Part shown: positions 36,186 through 45,952 of the stretch, piece after piece
How positions within the stretch are numbered: the stretch's first letter is position 1
Layout of the letters: each line of letters starts with the position of its first letter
NCBI GenBank assembly: GCA_900314635.1
Contig: OMVY01000010.1
Coordinates: forward strand, 1-64,000
Reading direction: 5' to 3'
DNA: 64,000 bases
Source of the DNA: an uncultured Methanobrevibacter sp.
GTDB lineage: Archaea; Methanobacteriota; Methanobacteria; Methanobacteriales; Methanobacteriaceae
Made by a program: the position numbers and the translations under genes
The notes under the pieces: model-generated
What the model was told of the DNA's origin: nothing
Databases searched by the model: none
The model's input: the letters and a program-made list of their open reading frames with translations, nothing else

Positions 36186-37151
36186 CTATTCAAGCTCTTT
36201 AGCTAAATCAGTCATTATTTTAATTTTGCGCTCTGCAATAGGAAGGTCCACTTTTCTCAAACCGCAATCAGGGTCTAAAAACATGTTTTCAACACCTATC
36301 GCATTGATGCCCCTTACAACTAAATCTCTGACTTTATCTTCTTCATCAATGCTGTTGGATGCTGAATCAAGACAGCCAAATCCTATTTTCTTATCCCCAA
36401 TCAAATCGGCGTTTTCTTCCAAAAGGCCTATATTGACATTATTTCCTGCAAATTCACAGTCAAGATAATCAATATCGAATTTAAGCAGATCTTTAAAGAC
36501 ATCTGACAGGTTGCCGCAAACATGCATGGCCACTGGAATGTCTATGCCCTCAGATAAGATTGAGATTGCCTCTTTTGCAGTTCCAATATCCACCATGCCA
36601 GTAGATAAAAACGGCTCGTCGATTTGAATATATTTGGCGCCGGACTCGTTTATGGCTTCAATTTCCTTTCTTAAAGCATGGGCTGTGTCGATAATTGCAG
36701 GATTTCTATCCTTGTAGAAGGATTCTATTCTTGAAGAATGAACAATAGTGGAAGGACCTGTAACTATTCCTTTAACTCCTTTTTTTGCACGCTCTTCAGC
36801 TGGCAAGTTCCTCTTATCCAATTCCTTATCAAGAACAGCCATTGCATATTTCAAATCTGGAAGGACAATATATTCAAGAGGTGTTTTTATCTTATCAACA
36901 ATAACAGAAGAGTTCATTTCATAGCTAAATCCAGGAATATGTGATACGAAAGATCCGACCATGTCTCCGCGAGGCTGGCCATCTCCGACAATATCAAGTC
37001 CTGCATCAAGCTGGAATTTAACAACTTCTTCAACAGCTATCTTATATGGGTCATAAAGACCTAATGCAGACTTGACTTTATCTCCAAAAGTCTCCGCTTT
37101 CTTAAGGTTGATATCAAAACTACCTACAACAGTTGTAAACAATTTAAGCAC
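36186..37151 (-). CDS. Core methionine synthase (MetE C-terminal domain type)
   Basis: Transfers a methyl group to homocysteine. Only the catalytic half of MetE is present, as is known for methanogens, where the donor is believed to be a methyl-corrinoid and not folate. Zinc ligands are visible: HVCGN (His, Cys), GFGCLDS and DPDCGLRK. The substrate-binding segment QIDEPFLSTG is also present. The start lacks ATG: GTG at 37151 (then CTTAAATTG) overlaps the end of the upstream gene, with GGAT a few bases before; a TTG one codon earlier is possible. Overlap implies coupling to the upstream 100-residue protein. Confidence 0.88.
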   Translation of the reverse strand: MLKLFTTVVGSFDINLKKAETFGDKVKSALGLYDPYKIAVEEVVKFQLDAGLDIVGDGQPRGDMVGSFVSHIPGFSYEMNSSVIVDKIKTPLEYIVLPDLKYAMAVLDKELDKRNLPAEERAKKGVKGIVTGPSTIVHSSRIESFYKDRNPAIIDTAHALRKEIEAINESGAKYIQIDEPFLSTGMVDIGTAKEAISILSEGIDIPVAMHVCGNLSDVFKDLLKFDIDYLDCEFAGNNVNIGLLEENADLIGDKKIGFGCLDSASNSIDEEDKVRDLVVRGINAIGVENMFLDPDCGLRKVDLPIAERKIKIMTDLAKELE

Positions 37152-37452
37152 CAATATCCATTTTTCTTATACTTATCAGTTCTTCTTTCTCAACTGGAAG
37201 TTCAATAGCTGCGGTTCCGTGGCAAGGTTTTGTATAAGTGATTAAAATAGTGCCTTCAGCCTCGTTGATTCCTACAGGTATTGGTGGAAGGCCTATTAAT
37301 CTGGCACCAAGAATCTTATCTCCAGGATTTACATGAATTAACTCATCTGATTCTGTTTCTATAATCTTATAGCATTCCTTTACTCCGGAATTCTTCGCAA
37401 GAACCTTATAATCATCAGATTGCTGCAAATATGTTTCTAAACAAAATGACAC
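37144..37452 (-). CDS. Conserved small protein coupled to methionine synthase
   Basis: 102 residues from a GTG at 37452 with AAGGA about ten bases upstream (the frame opens at 37461). Sequence is beta-rich: HVNPGDKILGARLIGLPPIPVGI and EGTILITYTKPCHGTAAIELPV, with the Cys-His of KPCHGT worth noting as a possible ligand. I do not recognise a named family. Its stop overlaps the methionine synthase start by eight bases, so the two proteins are made together and may act together, for example in handling the methyl donor. Confidence 0.7.
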   Translation of the reverse strand: MSFCLETYLQQSDDYKVLAKNSGVKECYKIIETESDELIHVNPGDKILGARLIGLPPIPVGINEAEGTILITYTKPCHGTAAIELPVEKEELISIRKMDIGA

Positions 37453-37505
37453 AATAAACACATCCTTAATATAATAATAGTCAGTATGATTGATTTAAAT
37501 TTTAT

Positions 37506-37558
37506 AATTGCCTATTCTTCAATCTCAAAGTGAATTGCCTATTCTTCAATCTCAAAGT
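37506..37558. repeat. 27-base tandem duplication at the end of the DUF1890 gene
   Basis: 26 identical bases (AATTGCCTATTCTTCAATCT...) at 37506-37531 and 37533-37558. The second copy holds the stop codon and last codons (FEIEE) of the gene; the first is a non-coding copy beyond the stop. Confidence 0.85.
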
Positions 37559-38003
37559 TTTTCAATGCCTTGTCCAATTTTACTCTGATTGGAGTTGGAT
37601 TATGATAGGCTTTTGCCGCTACAATTTCCGCATCAGTTGATGATGCAACCATGTCAACAAATTCCTCAACTTCAGCTCCGTCTCTTGAGAAGATTAAAGC
37701 AATGGCTTTTGTTTGCAATATATGATAATATGTTACAAAGAAAGTAGCTGCCGCATCCTTATGGACAAGTCCAAGCAGCAAATCATAGTCTCCTTCTTCC
37801 AAGTCCTCCAAAGTCCTGTCGATATCCTCTCTGTTTTTAATATAAACATGTTCAGGATCGCAAACATCCAGTAATTTTCCTGCTGCAGGATTGCTTACAA
37901 TTGTGGTTTCATAACCCATTTGATTAAGCTTATATGAAGCATAAACAGCCAAAGGAGTTTGAGCAGGTGCTTCAGGACATCCAAGTAAAATCATAGCCTT
38001 CAT
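37539..38003 (-). CDS. DUF1890 family protein
   Basis: 154 residues with a Rossmann-like N-terminus (MKAMILLGCPEAPAQTPLAVY). I assign DUF1890, a family seen mainly in methanogens, from the overall pattern; no reaction is known. The Cys in LGCPEAP and the Asp/His in GLVHKDAAAT are candidate functional residues. AGAGTGAT precedes the ATG. It is upstream of the small protein and methionine synthase in the same direction, 80 bases apart, and probably heads that transcript. Confidence 0.7.
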   Translation of the reverse strand: MKAMILLGCPEAPAQTPLAVYASYKLNQMGYETTIVSNPAAGKLLDVCDPEHVYIKNREDIDRTLEDLEEGDYDLLLGLVHKDAAATFFVTYYHILQTKAIALIFSRDGAEVEEFVDMVASSTDAEIVAAKAYHNPTPIRVKLDKALKNFEIEE

Positions 38004-38267
38004 AATATCACTCTAATAAGTTATTAAATATCATTAATTATAATTTTGATTAATTTTTAAATATACATGAATAATTTTGTTCTTAATAATATAAAAGAAT
38101 TGGTATGATAATATAATCAAGTGCGAAACAAAGATTAAAAAAAACCAAATTTAAAAGATTGAAAAAACCAGATTAATTTAAAAAACAAAATTAAAATGTT
38201 TATATGTAAAAAAAAGTTAAATTTGTAATTTGAAAAAACAAAAAAGAGAAAAAATAATTAATAAAAA

Positions 38268-38933
38268 TTAATTATTTCTGTAATTAGCTTCGAATTCCTT
38301 GATTGCATCAATGACTTCTTGTAATCCTTTATCTTCTTTTAAGTTAGTAGCTATTACCTTGACATCAGGATTAAGTGATTTAGCATCTTCAACCATTTTA
38401 TCAGTGCTAGCACCGACAGCTTCAGCCAGGTCGATCTTGTTGATAACAACTAAATCAGCACTTTGGAAGATAAGAGGGTGTTTTTCCACAGTATCGTCAC
38501 CTTCGGTAACGCTTACAACAACTACTCTCATATGGGATCCTAAATCGAAGTCAACAGGACAAATCAAGTTACCTACATTCTCAATAAACAGGTAGTCAAT
38601 ATCTTCAAGAGGCATGTCGATTAAGCCGTGCTCAACCAGGTGAGCATCCAAGTGACATTCATTGCCTGTATTTAAACCTACAACAGGCACGTTGTGCTTT
38701 TCAATCCTTCCAGCATCGAATTTGCTGATGATATCCCCTGCAATTACCCCGATCTTATCATGAGTAGCATCAATATATTTTTCGATAAGTGAGGTTTTAC
38801 CAGAGCCGATAGCTCCTACAAAGTCTACACAAAAGATATCTCTTTTATCAAATCTTTCTTTGTTTTTATCAGCTAGTTTCTTATTAGCTTCCATAATATT
38901 TTTAGCAACAGTAACATCTGCAACCTTATGCAT
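38268..38933 (-). CDS. hypB: Hydrogenase/urease-type nickel incorporation GTPase HypB
   Basis: GTPase that helps load nickel into [NiFe]-hydrogenases. P-loop GAIGSGKTSLIEKY (about 40-53), the metal-site motif region NECHLDAHLVEH at the dimer interface (Cys, His), base specificity element VINKIDL. 221 residues without the His-rich N-terminal tail found in some bacteria. GGAAGTGA precedes the ATG. hypA lies 150 bases upstream in the same direction. In a hydrogenotrophic methanogen these serve the F420-reducing, F420-non-reducing and energy-converting hydrogenases. Confidence 0.96.
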   Translation of the reverse strand: MHKVADVTVAKNIMEANKKLADKNKERFDKRDIFCVDFVGAIGSGKTSLIEKYIDATHDKIGVIAGDIISKFDAGRIEKHNVPVVGLNTGNECHLDAHLVEHGLIDMPLEDIDYLFIENVGNLICPVDFDLGSHMRVVVVSVTEGDDTVEKHPLIFQSADLVVINKIDLAEAVGASTDKMVEDAKSLNPDVKVIATNLKEDKGLQEVIDAIKEFEANYRNN

Positions 38934-39085
38934 AAATTCACTTCCTAAATTTCTAAATATATAATAAGATTATTTAAAAAAGTAATACATTTTTAAAAAA
39001 TCATCAAATTGCTATTAATGATTAAAAGTTTTTAAAAATAATAACAAAAAGGATAATTAAAAATTATCCCAAATATAAAATGAAA

Positions 39086-39460
39086 TCAATCATCTTCTTT
39101 TTCAATGCTGATTGTTTTAACAGTGACATCCTTTCCGTTTAAAATCTTTATTCTAGGATTGGCGCATTCAGGACAATACACCATAGGAGCATAATGATCT
39201 TCATCATCAATATTTGCAACTCCTTTAAATCCGCATTTTTCACATTCAATTTCAACTTCCAGGTTTTCTATAACAATTTTGGCATTTTCAGCAATTGTAT
39301 CCTTGCTTAAAACATCCAACATAAACTTTACCTGCTCGGGATTAAGCATTGCCAGTTTTCCGATTTCAATAACGATTTCGGTAACCTCAGTAGCGCCGTT
39401 CTGCTCAGCGGTTTCAAGAACCGCATTTAAAATCCCTTGAGCCATTGATAATTCGTGCAT
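39086..39460 (-). CDS. hypA: Hydrogenase nickel incorporation protein HypA
   Basis: Nickel-binding partner of HypB. The invariant N-terminal MHELSMAQGI gives the nickel ligand His2, and the zinc site is formed by ECEKCG and YCPECA. 124 residues; a small insert (VANIDDEDHYAPMV) between the two Cys pairs lengthens it relative to bacterial HypA, as in other archaea. GAGG precedes the ATG. Adjacent to hypB. Confidence 0.96.
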   Translation of the reverse strand: MHELSMAQGILNAVLETAEQNGATEVTEIVIEIGKLAMLNPEQVKFMLDVLSKDTIAENAKIVIENLEVEIECEKCGFKGVANIDDEDHYAPMVYCPECANPRIKILNGKDVTVKTISIEKEDD

Positions 39461-39539
39461 TTTAAATCCTCAAATAAGTATTAAATAAAAGTCATTAAAT
39501 GATAAACTCATTAATTGACAATTAAAACAAATTAAATTT

Positions 39540-40460
39540 TTATTTTAAAGCATCTGCAATTATTCTAGCAACGGAAATATCGCTGACATCAGATTTCAAA
39601 GTATCAGTTCCAGCCACATTTCGAGCCCCGGCAGCAAAAATCTTTAAAACAGCATCATTTACAAGAACCGGATGGACGCAGCATACATCGACTGATTTTG
39701 CACCATGCTCTTTTAAGATTCCGATTGCATTGACAATGGTTCCTCCAGTAGCTATGATGTCATCGATTATGACTGCTTCCTTTCCATTTACAGAATCAAT
39801 GTTGACTTTTGAATTCTTCTTGATGGAATCAAGTTCGTCGCTGGCAAAATCAGAATGGACATCTACAATTTTAGTTTCCACCTTGTCAGGTCCGAGTCTG
39901 ACCTTGCTCATGTATGTGCAGCTGCAGCCAAGAATTTCAGCAATTTCTTCCGCAAATCCTAATGCACCTTTATCAGGAGCGATTATGATAGGATCCTCGG
40001 TAATCTCAGAAATATAATCTGCAATTGGAGGCATGGCTGAAATATTTGCAGTAGGAATTTCGAAAAAGTCACGAACGCTGTCTTCATGAAGATTTATTGA
40101 AATAAACTCATTAGCACCGGAACTTTCAATCAGATTGGATACTATCTGAGCTGAAACAGCTTCCCCATCCTTAAATCTTTTTTCCTGTCTGCCGTAACCT
40201 AAATAAGGAACAACTACTTTAATATGTTCAGCACCCAGGCTTTTAAGGTTTCTGATTAAAAACAGCAATTCAATCAGATTTTCATCCTGAGGAAAACCAG
40301 TAGATTGAATCACAGTAACTTCTTTATCTATTTCACCTTTAATTCTTAAATATCTTTCACCATCTGGGAATTTCTTAGTTTCTATAGGACATAAAACATC
40401 ACCAAGTTCACGTGCAACATTTGCAGCAAGTTTCTGTGATGCTGAACCGCCAATTATCAT
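39540..40460 (-). CDS. prs: Ribose-phosphate pyrophosphokinase
   Basis: Makes PRPP from ribose 5-phosphate and ATP, feeding nucleotide, His and Trp synthesis and, in methanogens, methanopterin. 306 residues. Flexible/ATP loops are visible as PYLGYGRQEKRF, the ribose-phosphate side INLHEDSV (the position of the usual HxH is varied), and the PRPP loop VIIDDIIATGGT. GGTGAT precedes the ATG. A TATA box (TTTATATAAA near 40575-40585) about 115 bases upstream likely drives prs, perhaps with hypA-hypB following. Confidence 0.95.
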   Translation of the reverse strand: MIIGGSASQKLAANVARELGDVLCPIETKKFPDGERYLRIKGEIDKEVTVIQSTGFPQDENLIELLFLIRNLKSLGAEHIKVVVPYLGYGRQEKRFKDGEAVSAQIVSNLIESSGANEFISINLHEDSVRDFFEIPTANISAMPPIADYISEITEDPIIIAPDKGALGFAEEIAEILGCSCTYMSKVRLGPDKVETKIVDVHSDFASDELDSIKKNSKVNIDSVNGKEAVIIDDIIATGGTIVNAIGILKEHGAKSVDVCCVHPVLVNDAVLKIFAAGARNVAGTDTLKSDVSDISVARIIADALK

Positions 40461-40936
40461 TTTATCACCAAATTATTCTAAATAATCTTTTATAAAATTA
40501 ATCAAACATCACCCTTTAGAAATTTTAACTTTGAAAATAATTTCACTTAAATCAATAAAAGGTAATCATATATCTTTATATAAATATTTGTAATTAAATA
40601 TTACTATTTTTTTAATTTGAAAAAATCGAATTTTGAAAAAAGTATTACATATTATAAAAAATCATATAAGAAGTAATAACGAAAAAATTCATTAAAATTC
40701 TAAAAAAACAATAAAGACCATATAATTAAAAAATCATTAAAATTCTAAAAAAAAACAATAAAGACCATATAATTAAAAAATCATTAAAATTCTAAAAAAA
40801 CAATAAAGACCATATAATTAAAAAATCATTAAAATTCTAAAAATAATTATGATCAAAAAAATTGAAAATAAAAAAAAGATAGATTGGCTCAAAAGAGCCA
40901 TTTAGTTAAAATTTTAGTCTTAAATGAATAAGCCAG
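40461..40936. repeat. Intergenic stretch with a 45-base tandem array
   Basis: Units starting CATTAAAATTCTAAAAAAAC and containing AATAAAGACCATATAATTAA begin at 40690, 40735, 40782 and 40827 (the last truncated), with spacing of 45, 47 and 45. The array lies beyond the stop of the membrane-protein gene. The prs TATA box is at the other end near 40580. Confidence 0.75.
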
Positions 40937-42034
40937 TTATTGACTTACAATCTCATTGCTGTCTCTTTGAATTGTTACTGCATGAGCCAGCACCAATGAA
41001 CCAAGGAATATGAATGTTAAAAGCGCCATACCATTGATTGTTCTGTTAAATAAGAATAAACCAATTATTCCTTGAGCCATGAATGCTGTAAGAGATCCGA
41101 TTAGTAAAACTTCCTTTCCTAGGTATTTCTTATTATTCTTCTCTCTTTTTTCTCTATATATGTGGAGTATTTTCAATCCGATGACAACAGTTGCCAGAAT
41201 TATTAAAACAACAGCAACCAGAGTTAGATATCCGAAGTCATATGCATAACCGAAAGTTCCAGGAAGCATGTAGTCGATTACATCTTTTTTAGTAACCAGC
41301 ATTCCAAAGAACAACGGAAACGGAAGACCGAACATTAGAATGAATGACATAGGAAGGCTAATGTATCCATCAGCAAATCCAGTACTTGCAGACCAATAGG
41401 ATGCTGCAGGGTCATGTCCGATTAACCATGTGTTGTCTAAAACTAATTTCACACTAGCCAATGAGTTCTGGTCAAGTCTTGAAATCCTTAGCATAGGGGA
41501 GAAAATCTCAATACCTGTAATCCTTGAAACTATCTCAAGCATACCAAATGCAAGAGCGCCTAATCCTAAAAATCCTAAAATCATCTTCATTCCAGCAATG
41601 GATTTTTGTCTGAATGATTTGGAAATTATAGTGTATCCTATAAACAGACCTAGGAACCATAATAAGAGGAAAGACCTGTGCATCAATCCACCGAAGATGG
41701 TTATTGCAAGAAGCAAACCAATTACCAGCCTTCTCAATCCGGCCACATTCACACCCGATTCCTCCATCACCTTAAGCGATGACAAAGCAGTGATAATTGC
41801 TAAAAGTGCAATAGGACCAAATGGGTGAGTAAATTCATGTTGACCAAATGATAAAACCAATAGCATTAGGTCTCCACCAAATAAAAGTGCGAAACCTGCA
41901 GAAAGAAAAAGGGACAGGAAGGTCACCACACTTAAAGATAATGGAACCAAATTAATGATAAAAATCATGGAAGCAAGCATAATCAAAGATACTTCCAGAA
42001 TAAGTTGAAAATGATTTTGAGCTATTAATAACAT
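40937..42034 (-). CDS. Polytopic membrane protein between prs and lonB
   Basis: 365 residues from the ATG at 42034 (GTGAT six bases upstream; the open frame reaches 42112). Eight to ten membrane segments, for example VSLIMLASMIFIINLVPLSL, LVIGLLLAITIFGGL and MALLTFIFLGSLVLAHAV. Loop signatures DNTWLIGHDPAASYW and SFGQHEFTHPFGP hold His/Asp residues. No family recognised with confidence. It shares direction with the next gene upstream (a single-pass protein) and lonB, and the order is probably an old Methanobacteriales arrangement. Together with the next gene it may form one complex. Confidence 0.7.
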   Translation of the reverse strand: MLLIAQNHFQLILEVSLIMLASMIFIINLVPLSLSVVTFLSLFLSAGFALLFGGDLMLLVLSFGQHEFTHPFGPIALLAIITALSSLKVMEESGVNVAGLRRLVIGLLLAITIFGGLMHRSFLLLWFLGLFIGYTIISKSFRQKSIAGMKMILGFLGLGALAFGMLEIVSRITGIEIFSPMLRISRLDQNSLASVKLVLDNTWLIGHDPAASYWSASTGFADGYISLPMSFILMFGLPFPLFFGMLVTKKDVIDYMLPGTFGYAYDFGYLTLVAVVLIILATVVIGLKILHIYREKREKNNKKYLGKEVLLIGSLTAFMAQGIIGLFLFNRTINGMALLTFIFLGSLVLAHAVTIQRDSNEIVSQ

Positions 42035-42276
42035 GAAATCACACTTTATTTTAAATTTTATTAAATCTTGATTTAGTCTTTTATAAGACTTTAAATTAAT
42101 ATGAAATAACAATAATTCATTTATTTAATTAAGTATTTAAATATTAGTAAAAATTTGAAAAATGTTTTCTTTAAAAAATAAAAAATACAATCCACATATT
42201 TAAAAAATCATAAAAAGAGATAAAAAAAATTAGAATAAAAAGAAGATTTTAAAAAATGACAATAAAAAAAAATTAA

Positions 42277-42753
42277 TTAAATAATATGAAATCTAATATT
42301 GCCCATTAAAATATCTGGAATAATCGGCAATGGATTAACTGTTGTGATACTCATTGTCACAGCATCAGCACGAGAATTGCCTTCAACCCAGTCATGCTGG
42401 CGAATATTTTCCAATAAATCTGCACCAAAAATATGTTCGGCGGCTTGATCATTAATAATAATCAAGAGATGAGGGTCAACATTATAGGTATATTTAAATA
42501 TTGCATCAACTTCTCCATAAGGGTCATCCAGCATGTAGATATTATGGAGAGTACGTCCCTGCTCATCAAATGAACTTCCAGGATATATCCAATTGAAACC
42601 ACCATTGAGACTCCATAAGGCAGCCATATCTACGCCGGGGATGTTTCCTTCGGTATCATCTTGAGCTAAAATTACCACATTAGAAAACAAACTAAATACA
42701 ATAAGAACAAGTAAAATTATTGCAATAATTCCAACTGCTTTTCTTGCATTCAT
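42277..42753 (-). CDS. Single-pass extracellular protein of unknown function
   Basis: 158 residues from the ATG at 42753 (GGTGATG upstream; frame opens at 42765). One N-terminal membrane segment (AVGIIAIILLVLIVFSLFSNVVIL) followed by an exterior domain: GVDMAALWSLNGGFNWIYPG, DPYGEVDAIFKYTYNVDPHL, DAVTMSITTVNP. No catalytic motif and no family known to me. It lies 240 bases upstream of the polytopic membrane protein gene in the same direction. Confidence 0.65.
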   Translation of the reverse strand: MNARKAVGIIAIILLVLIVFSLFSNVVILAQDDTEGNIPGVDMAALWSLNGGFNWIYPGSSFDEQGRTLHNIYMLDDPYGEVDAIFKYTYNVDPHLLIIINDQAAEHIFGADLLENIRQHDWVEGNSRADAVTMSITTVNPLPIIPDILMGNIRFHII

Positions 42754-43092
42754 TTTCATCACCATTTTTTTAGTAACAGAAATGTAAAAATAATATTACA
42801 TTTAAAAGTTCCATTAATTAATATACAATAACCTATTAATAAATATTTCTATAAAATCAAGCATTAGAGTTAAATTAAAAATTGGAAAAAGGCAACAATT
42901 TTTAAAAAAAAAAATTAAATCAGAAAAAACAGCAAAAATATGGCCAAAAATGATAAAAAATAAAAAATAGTGTATTAGTCCATAAAAGAAAAAATAGAAA
43001 ATAGTATATTATTCTATAAATAAAAAAATAGAAAAGCGACAAAATAAAAAAAATAAGAAAACAGCTAAAAGCTGTTTAATTGAAAAAATAAA
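42754..43092. other. Gap downstream of lonB
   Basis: Very AT-rich with an imperfect repeat (AATAGTGTATTAGTCCATAA near 42965 and AATAGTATATTATTCTATAA near 43000). It covers the end of the lonB transcript and the promoter of the next gene. No coding frame seen. Confidence 0.4.
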
Positions 43093-45252
43093 TTAATTGG
43101 AAACCGGTTTGGAAAATCCGGAGCTTTCAGTGGAAACCTTGCTTGCAACCCTGTTGCTGAGTTCCCTCATCTTGCTGATTAATTTATCCTTCTTGCTGCC
43201 GTTAATCAATATATTCTCTAAAACATCCTCGATTGTCTCACATGGAACAATCTCGATCATGTCTTCGTATTTTTTCTCAAGCATGACATCAGCCATGTTG
43301 GATTTAGGCAGCAATACCTTCTTGATTCCTGCTTCTGCAGCCGCTTCAATCTTGGCAGTTGCACCTCCAATAGGCATCACATCACCGCGAACACTGAGTG
43401 AGCCGGTTAAGGCAACTGTTTGATCTATAGGAATGCCTTCAACAGCTGAAATAACAGCAGAAGTTATTGAAACACTTGCACTGTCTCCTTCCACACCATC
43501 ATAACTTTGCAGGAACTGAACATGAATATCATAATCTGAGATATCAACTTGAGTGTACTTCTTGATAATTGCACTTACATTCTGCACGGAATCAAGAGCG
43601 ATTTCTCCAAGCTTACCTGTAACAATGATCTTTCCTTCGTTCTTGCTGCTTGCAGGAGCCATTTCTGCTGCAATAGGCATGACTATACCGCTTCTATCTC
43701 CAATAACAGCCAGTCCATTGACCATTCCGACTTTTCCACCGGTGGAGTTGAATACTGCATATTCCTTTCTTTGTGCAATAGCCCTGTCAGCCATCTGTTG
43801 CTCCAAGGTTCTGGAGAATTTCTTAGCAGTCTGAACATGCTCTGCTGTAACAAGCTCTGCGCCTTCCTCTTTGGCAACATCTCCTGATGAACGTACAAGA
43901 CCTCCCAGATCTCTTAATCTAAGTGTCAAAGCATCTTTTTTACCTGAACGGCGTTTGGCTTCAAGAATAATCTCATCAATCGCATCAGGTGCGAAAGCAG
44001 GAATTCTGCCATCGTTTTTAACTTCCTGAGCTACAAATCTTGCAAGCTTTACCCTGTTTTCAGGAGTATCATCCATGCTGTCCTTCATATAAACCTCGTA
44101 ACCATATCCACGAATTCTTGAACGCATTGCAATGTGCATTCCTTCAAGAACTTGGATGTTACCGGAAGCCACAAGAACAAAGTCGCATGGAACAGCTTGT
44201 GAGCGAACCATCGCACCGCTACTGTTTTCACTTTGACCAGTAATGGCATACTGCTTTTCCTGCATTGCGGATAAAAGCTCCTGTTGAGTTTTCATAGCCA
44301 TTGTACCTATTTCGTCAATGTATAAAACTCCCTTGTTGGCCTTATGAATCATTCCGCTTTCCACACGTTCGTGTGCAGGAGTTCCAAGACCGCCGGACTG
44401 GTAAGGGTCGTGTCTTACATCACCAAGCAATGCACCTGCATGAGCGCCGGTAGCATCGAAGAATGGTGCAAATCTTTTATCACCATTGTTTACAAGCAAT
44501 TTAGGATATTGAGCATTGCTTCTAGGTTTGATTTGCATCGCAATAAATATGATAAGCAAGCCTGCTATGATGGCTTCAAAAATTCTGTTATAAAGGATAC
44601 CTAGCACGAAAATTGCAGCGATAGCAAAAGTAGCTATCATGGTTTTCTTTTCATTGTCTCCTTTGGACTCGGCTTTGGTCATCTTGACTATTTTCTTTCC
44701 TTCGCCTGCAGGCACTGTTCTAATTAAAGGATGATTCTGATCTTCTGGATTTGGATAGACAAGGACATCCTGTAAAACTTCAGGAGGCAGCAATTCAGCC
44801 ATACCTTTGGCAAGCATTGATTTTCCAACACCAGGATCTCCAATAAGGAGGACATTCCTTCTCTGCTTGGCTGCCTTTTTAATTGTCTCAACTGATTCCT
44901 CATGACCTATGACCTGGTCGATAAGAAGAGGAGGAACCTCAATATCATCAGTACTGCTTATTTGAGAGTAATCAATCATATGCTTTGCCTTGTCATTGTC
45001 ATCTCTGTCTATAACTTCCACTTCCACAGCTTTTTCATCAGAAGAGGATTCCTCATTTTCACTAACATCACCAGAGATGGATTCCAAGTCAGCACTTTCA
45101 TCATCAGAGACTATTTCAACATTTTCATCCTCAAATGAGAGCTCTGCAACTTCAATGTCAGAGTTAGGTTCTACAGAAGAATCTTCTTTTTCCATACTTG
45201 CACCAGATTCCATTTCCTCAATTTCTGCAGATAATCTTTCATCTATTTTCAT
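43093..45252 (-). CDS. lonB: Archaeal membrane-anchored Lon protease
   Basis: ATP-dependent serine protease facing the cytoplasm and tied to the membrane. Order: an acidic N-terminal tail of about 95 residues (Glu/Asp/Ser-rich), AAA+ domain with Walker A GDPGVGKS (about 140), two membrane segments inserted in the AAA+ domain ([30 protein letters not shown]), Walker B VLYIDEIG, and the protease domain with Ser in GDSASVS and Lys in [10 protein letters not shown]. The frame begins at a GTG at 45264; the ATG at 45252 follows GTGGGGTT and is preferred. The acidic tail makes it longer than many archaeal LonB. Dyads upstream may control it. Confidence 0.95.
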   Translation of the reverse strand: MKIDERLSAEIEEMESGASMEKEDSSVEPNSDIEVAELSFEDENVEIVSDDESADLESISGDVSENEESSSDEKAVEVEVIDRDDNDKAKHMIDYSQISSTDDIEVPPLLIDQVIGHEESVETIKKAAKQRRNVLLIGDPGVGKSMLAKGMAELLPPEVLQDVLVYPNPEDQNHPLIRTVPAGEGKKIVKMTKAESKGDNEKKTMIATFAIAAIFVLGILYNRIFEAIIAGLLIIFIAMQIKPRSNAQYPKLLVNNGDKRFAPFFDATGAHAGALLGDVRHDPYQSGGLGTPAHERVESGMIHKANKGVLYIDEIGTMAMKTQQELLSAMQEKQYAITGQSENSSGAMVRSQAVPCDFVLVASGNIQVLEGMHIAMRSRIRGYGYEVYMKDSMDDTPENRVKLARFVAQEVKNDGRIPAFAPDAIDEIILEAKRRSGKKDALTLRLRDLGGLVRSSGDVAKEEGAELVTAEHVQTAKKFSRTLEQQMADRAIAQRKEYAVFNSTGGKVGMVNGLAVIGDRSGIVMPIAAEMAPASSKNEGKIIVTGKLGEIALDSVQNVSAIIKKYTQVDISDYDIHVQFLQSYDGVEGDSASVSITSAVISAVEGIPIDQTVALTGSLSVRGDVMPIGGATAKIEAAAEAGIKKVLLPKSNMADVMLEKKYEDMIEIVPCETIEDVLENILINGSKKDKLISKMRELSNRVASKVSTESSGFSKPVSN

Positions 45253-45703
45253 GAATAACCCCACTTAGTTTTTACTATAAATTCTTCAATTTAATTAATA
45301 ATCTAAATTTTCATTAGTTTTTCTTTTATTAAATTATTTCAGTTTCTTATGTATATAATGAAAATGAATTAAAGCCTTTTTCAAGTTATTTTGCTTTTTT
45401 AACTCATTTCCAAGATTCTATTTATCAATTAATCGAGAAAATTTTCGATTAAATTTTATTATTTAGTATATAGTTTACTAAGTATAATATAGTTTTTGTT
45501 TATTATTTTATTATATAAAAACTTTTGTATTTTAGTAAATAAAAGTTATTAAAATGGTGAACTTATTTAACTTAGAAAAACAGTACAAAAATTAAGTAAA
45601 AAAATTAATAAAAAAGTAAAAAATAGAGTTATAAAAAACTTAAAATGATGATATCTTATTAGAATAAAAGAATTTCTAAAAAAGATAAGAGATAATGAAA
45701 ATA
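45253..45703. promoter_or_regulatory. lonB upstream region with two dyads and a TATA box
   Basis: AATCGA...TCGATT (45431-45450) and TTAGTA-N7-TACTAA (45463-45481) lie on the way from a minus-strand TATA element (TTTTTATATAATAA near 45505-45518) to lonB. The second dyad sits where transcription would start. These could be operators for a heat-shock or stress regulator; this is inference. A leader of over 200 bases would result. Confidence 0.4.
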
Positions 45704-45952
45704 TTATCTCTTAAAAATTCCTTTGACTTTGTCTAAGATGCCACCAGCAATAAGGCCTGCAGCAATAGTGTAGATTTGGTCGGCTTGTGCCTCATCCACA
45801 CCTAATTTTTCAGCAATCAAGTTAACAATAGTGTCCTTGTTTTTATTTCCTGCGATAAAGTTACTTTGGAAAATTTCATTAACCATACCGCCCTGGTCTT
45901 CGGACAGGTTAGCTTGTTTCATAATTTCCTGAATAAAATCTGTTTCGTTCAT
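45704..45952 (-). CDS. Small helical protein of unknown function
   Basis: 82 residues, all predicted helical, with a hydrophobic AAGLIAGGILDKV near the end and a basic tail (GIFKR). The pattern of an acidic N-terminal helix followed by a Gly-rich amphipathic helix is seen in small conserved bacterial and archaeal proteins without known function. No ribosome binding site precedes the ATG; a TATA box (GTATATAT, 45981-45988) about 30 bases upstream suggests an almost leaderless mRNA. Confidence 0.7.
   Translation of the reverse strand: MNETDFIQEIMKQANLSEDQGGMVNEIFQSNFIAGNKNKDTIVNLIAEKLGVDEAQADQIYTIAAGLIAGGILDKVKGIFKR

Noticed and set aside
43097-43423. Open frames on the opposite strand of lonB, valS, coiled-coil and other genes
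   Set aside because: They are shadow frames of real genes, with no ribosome binding sites or recognisable domains.
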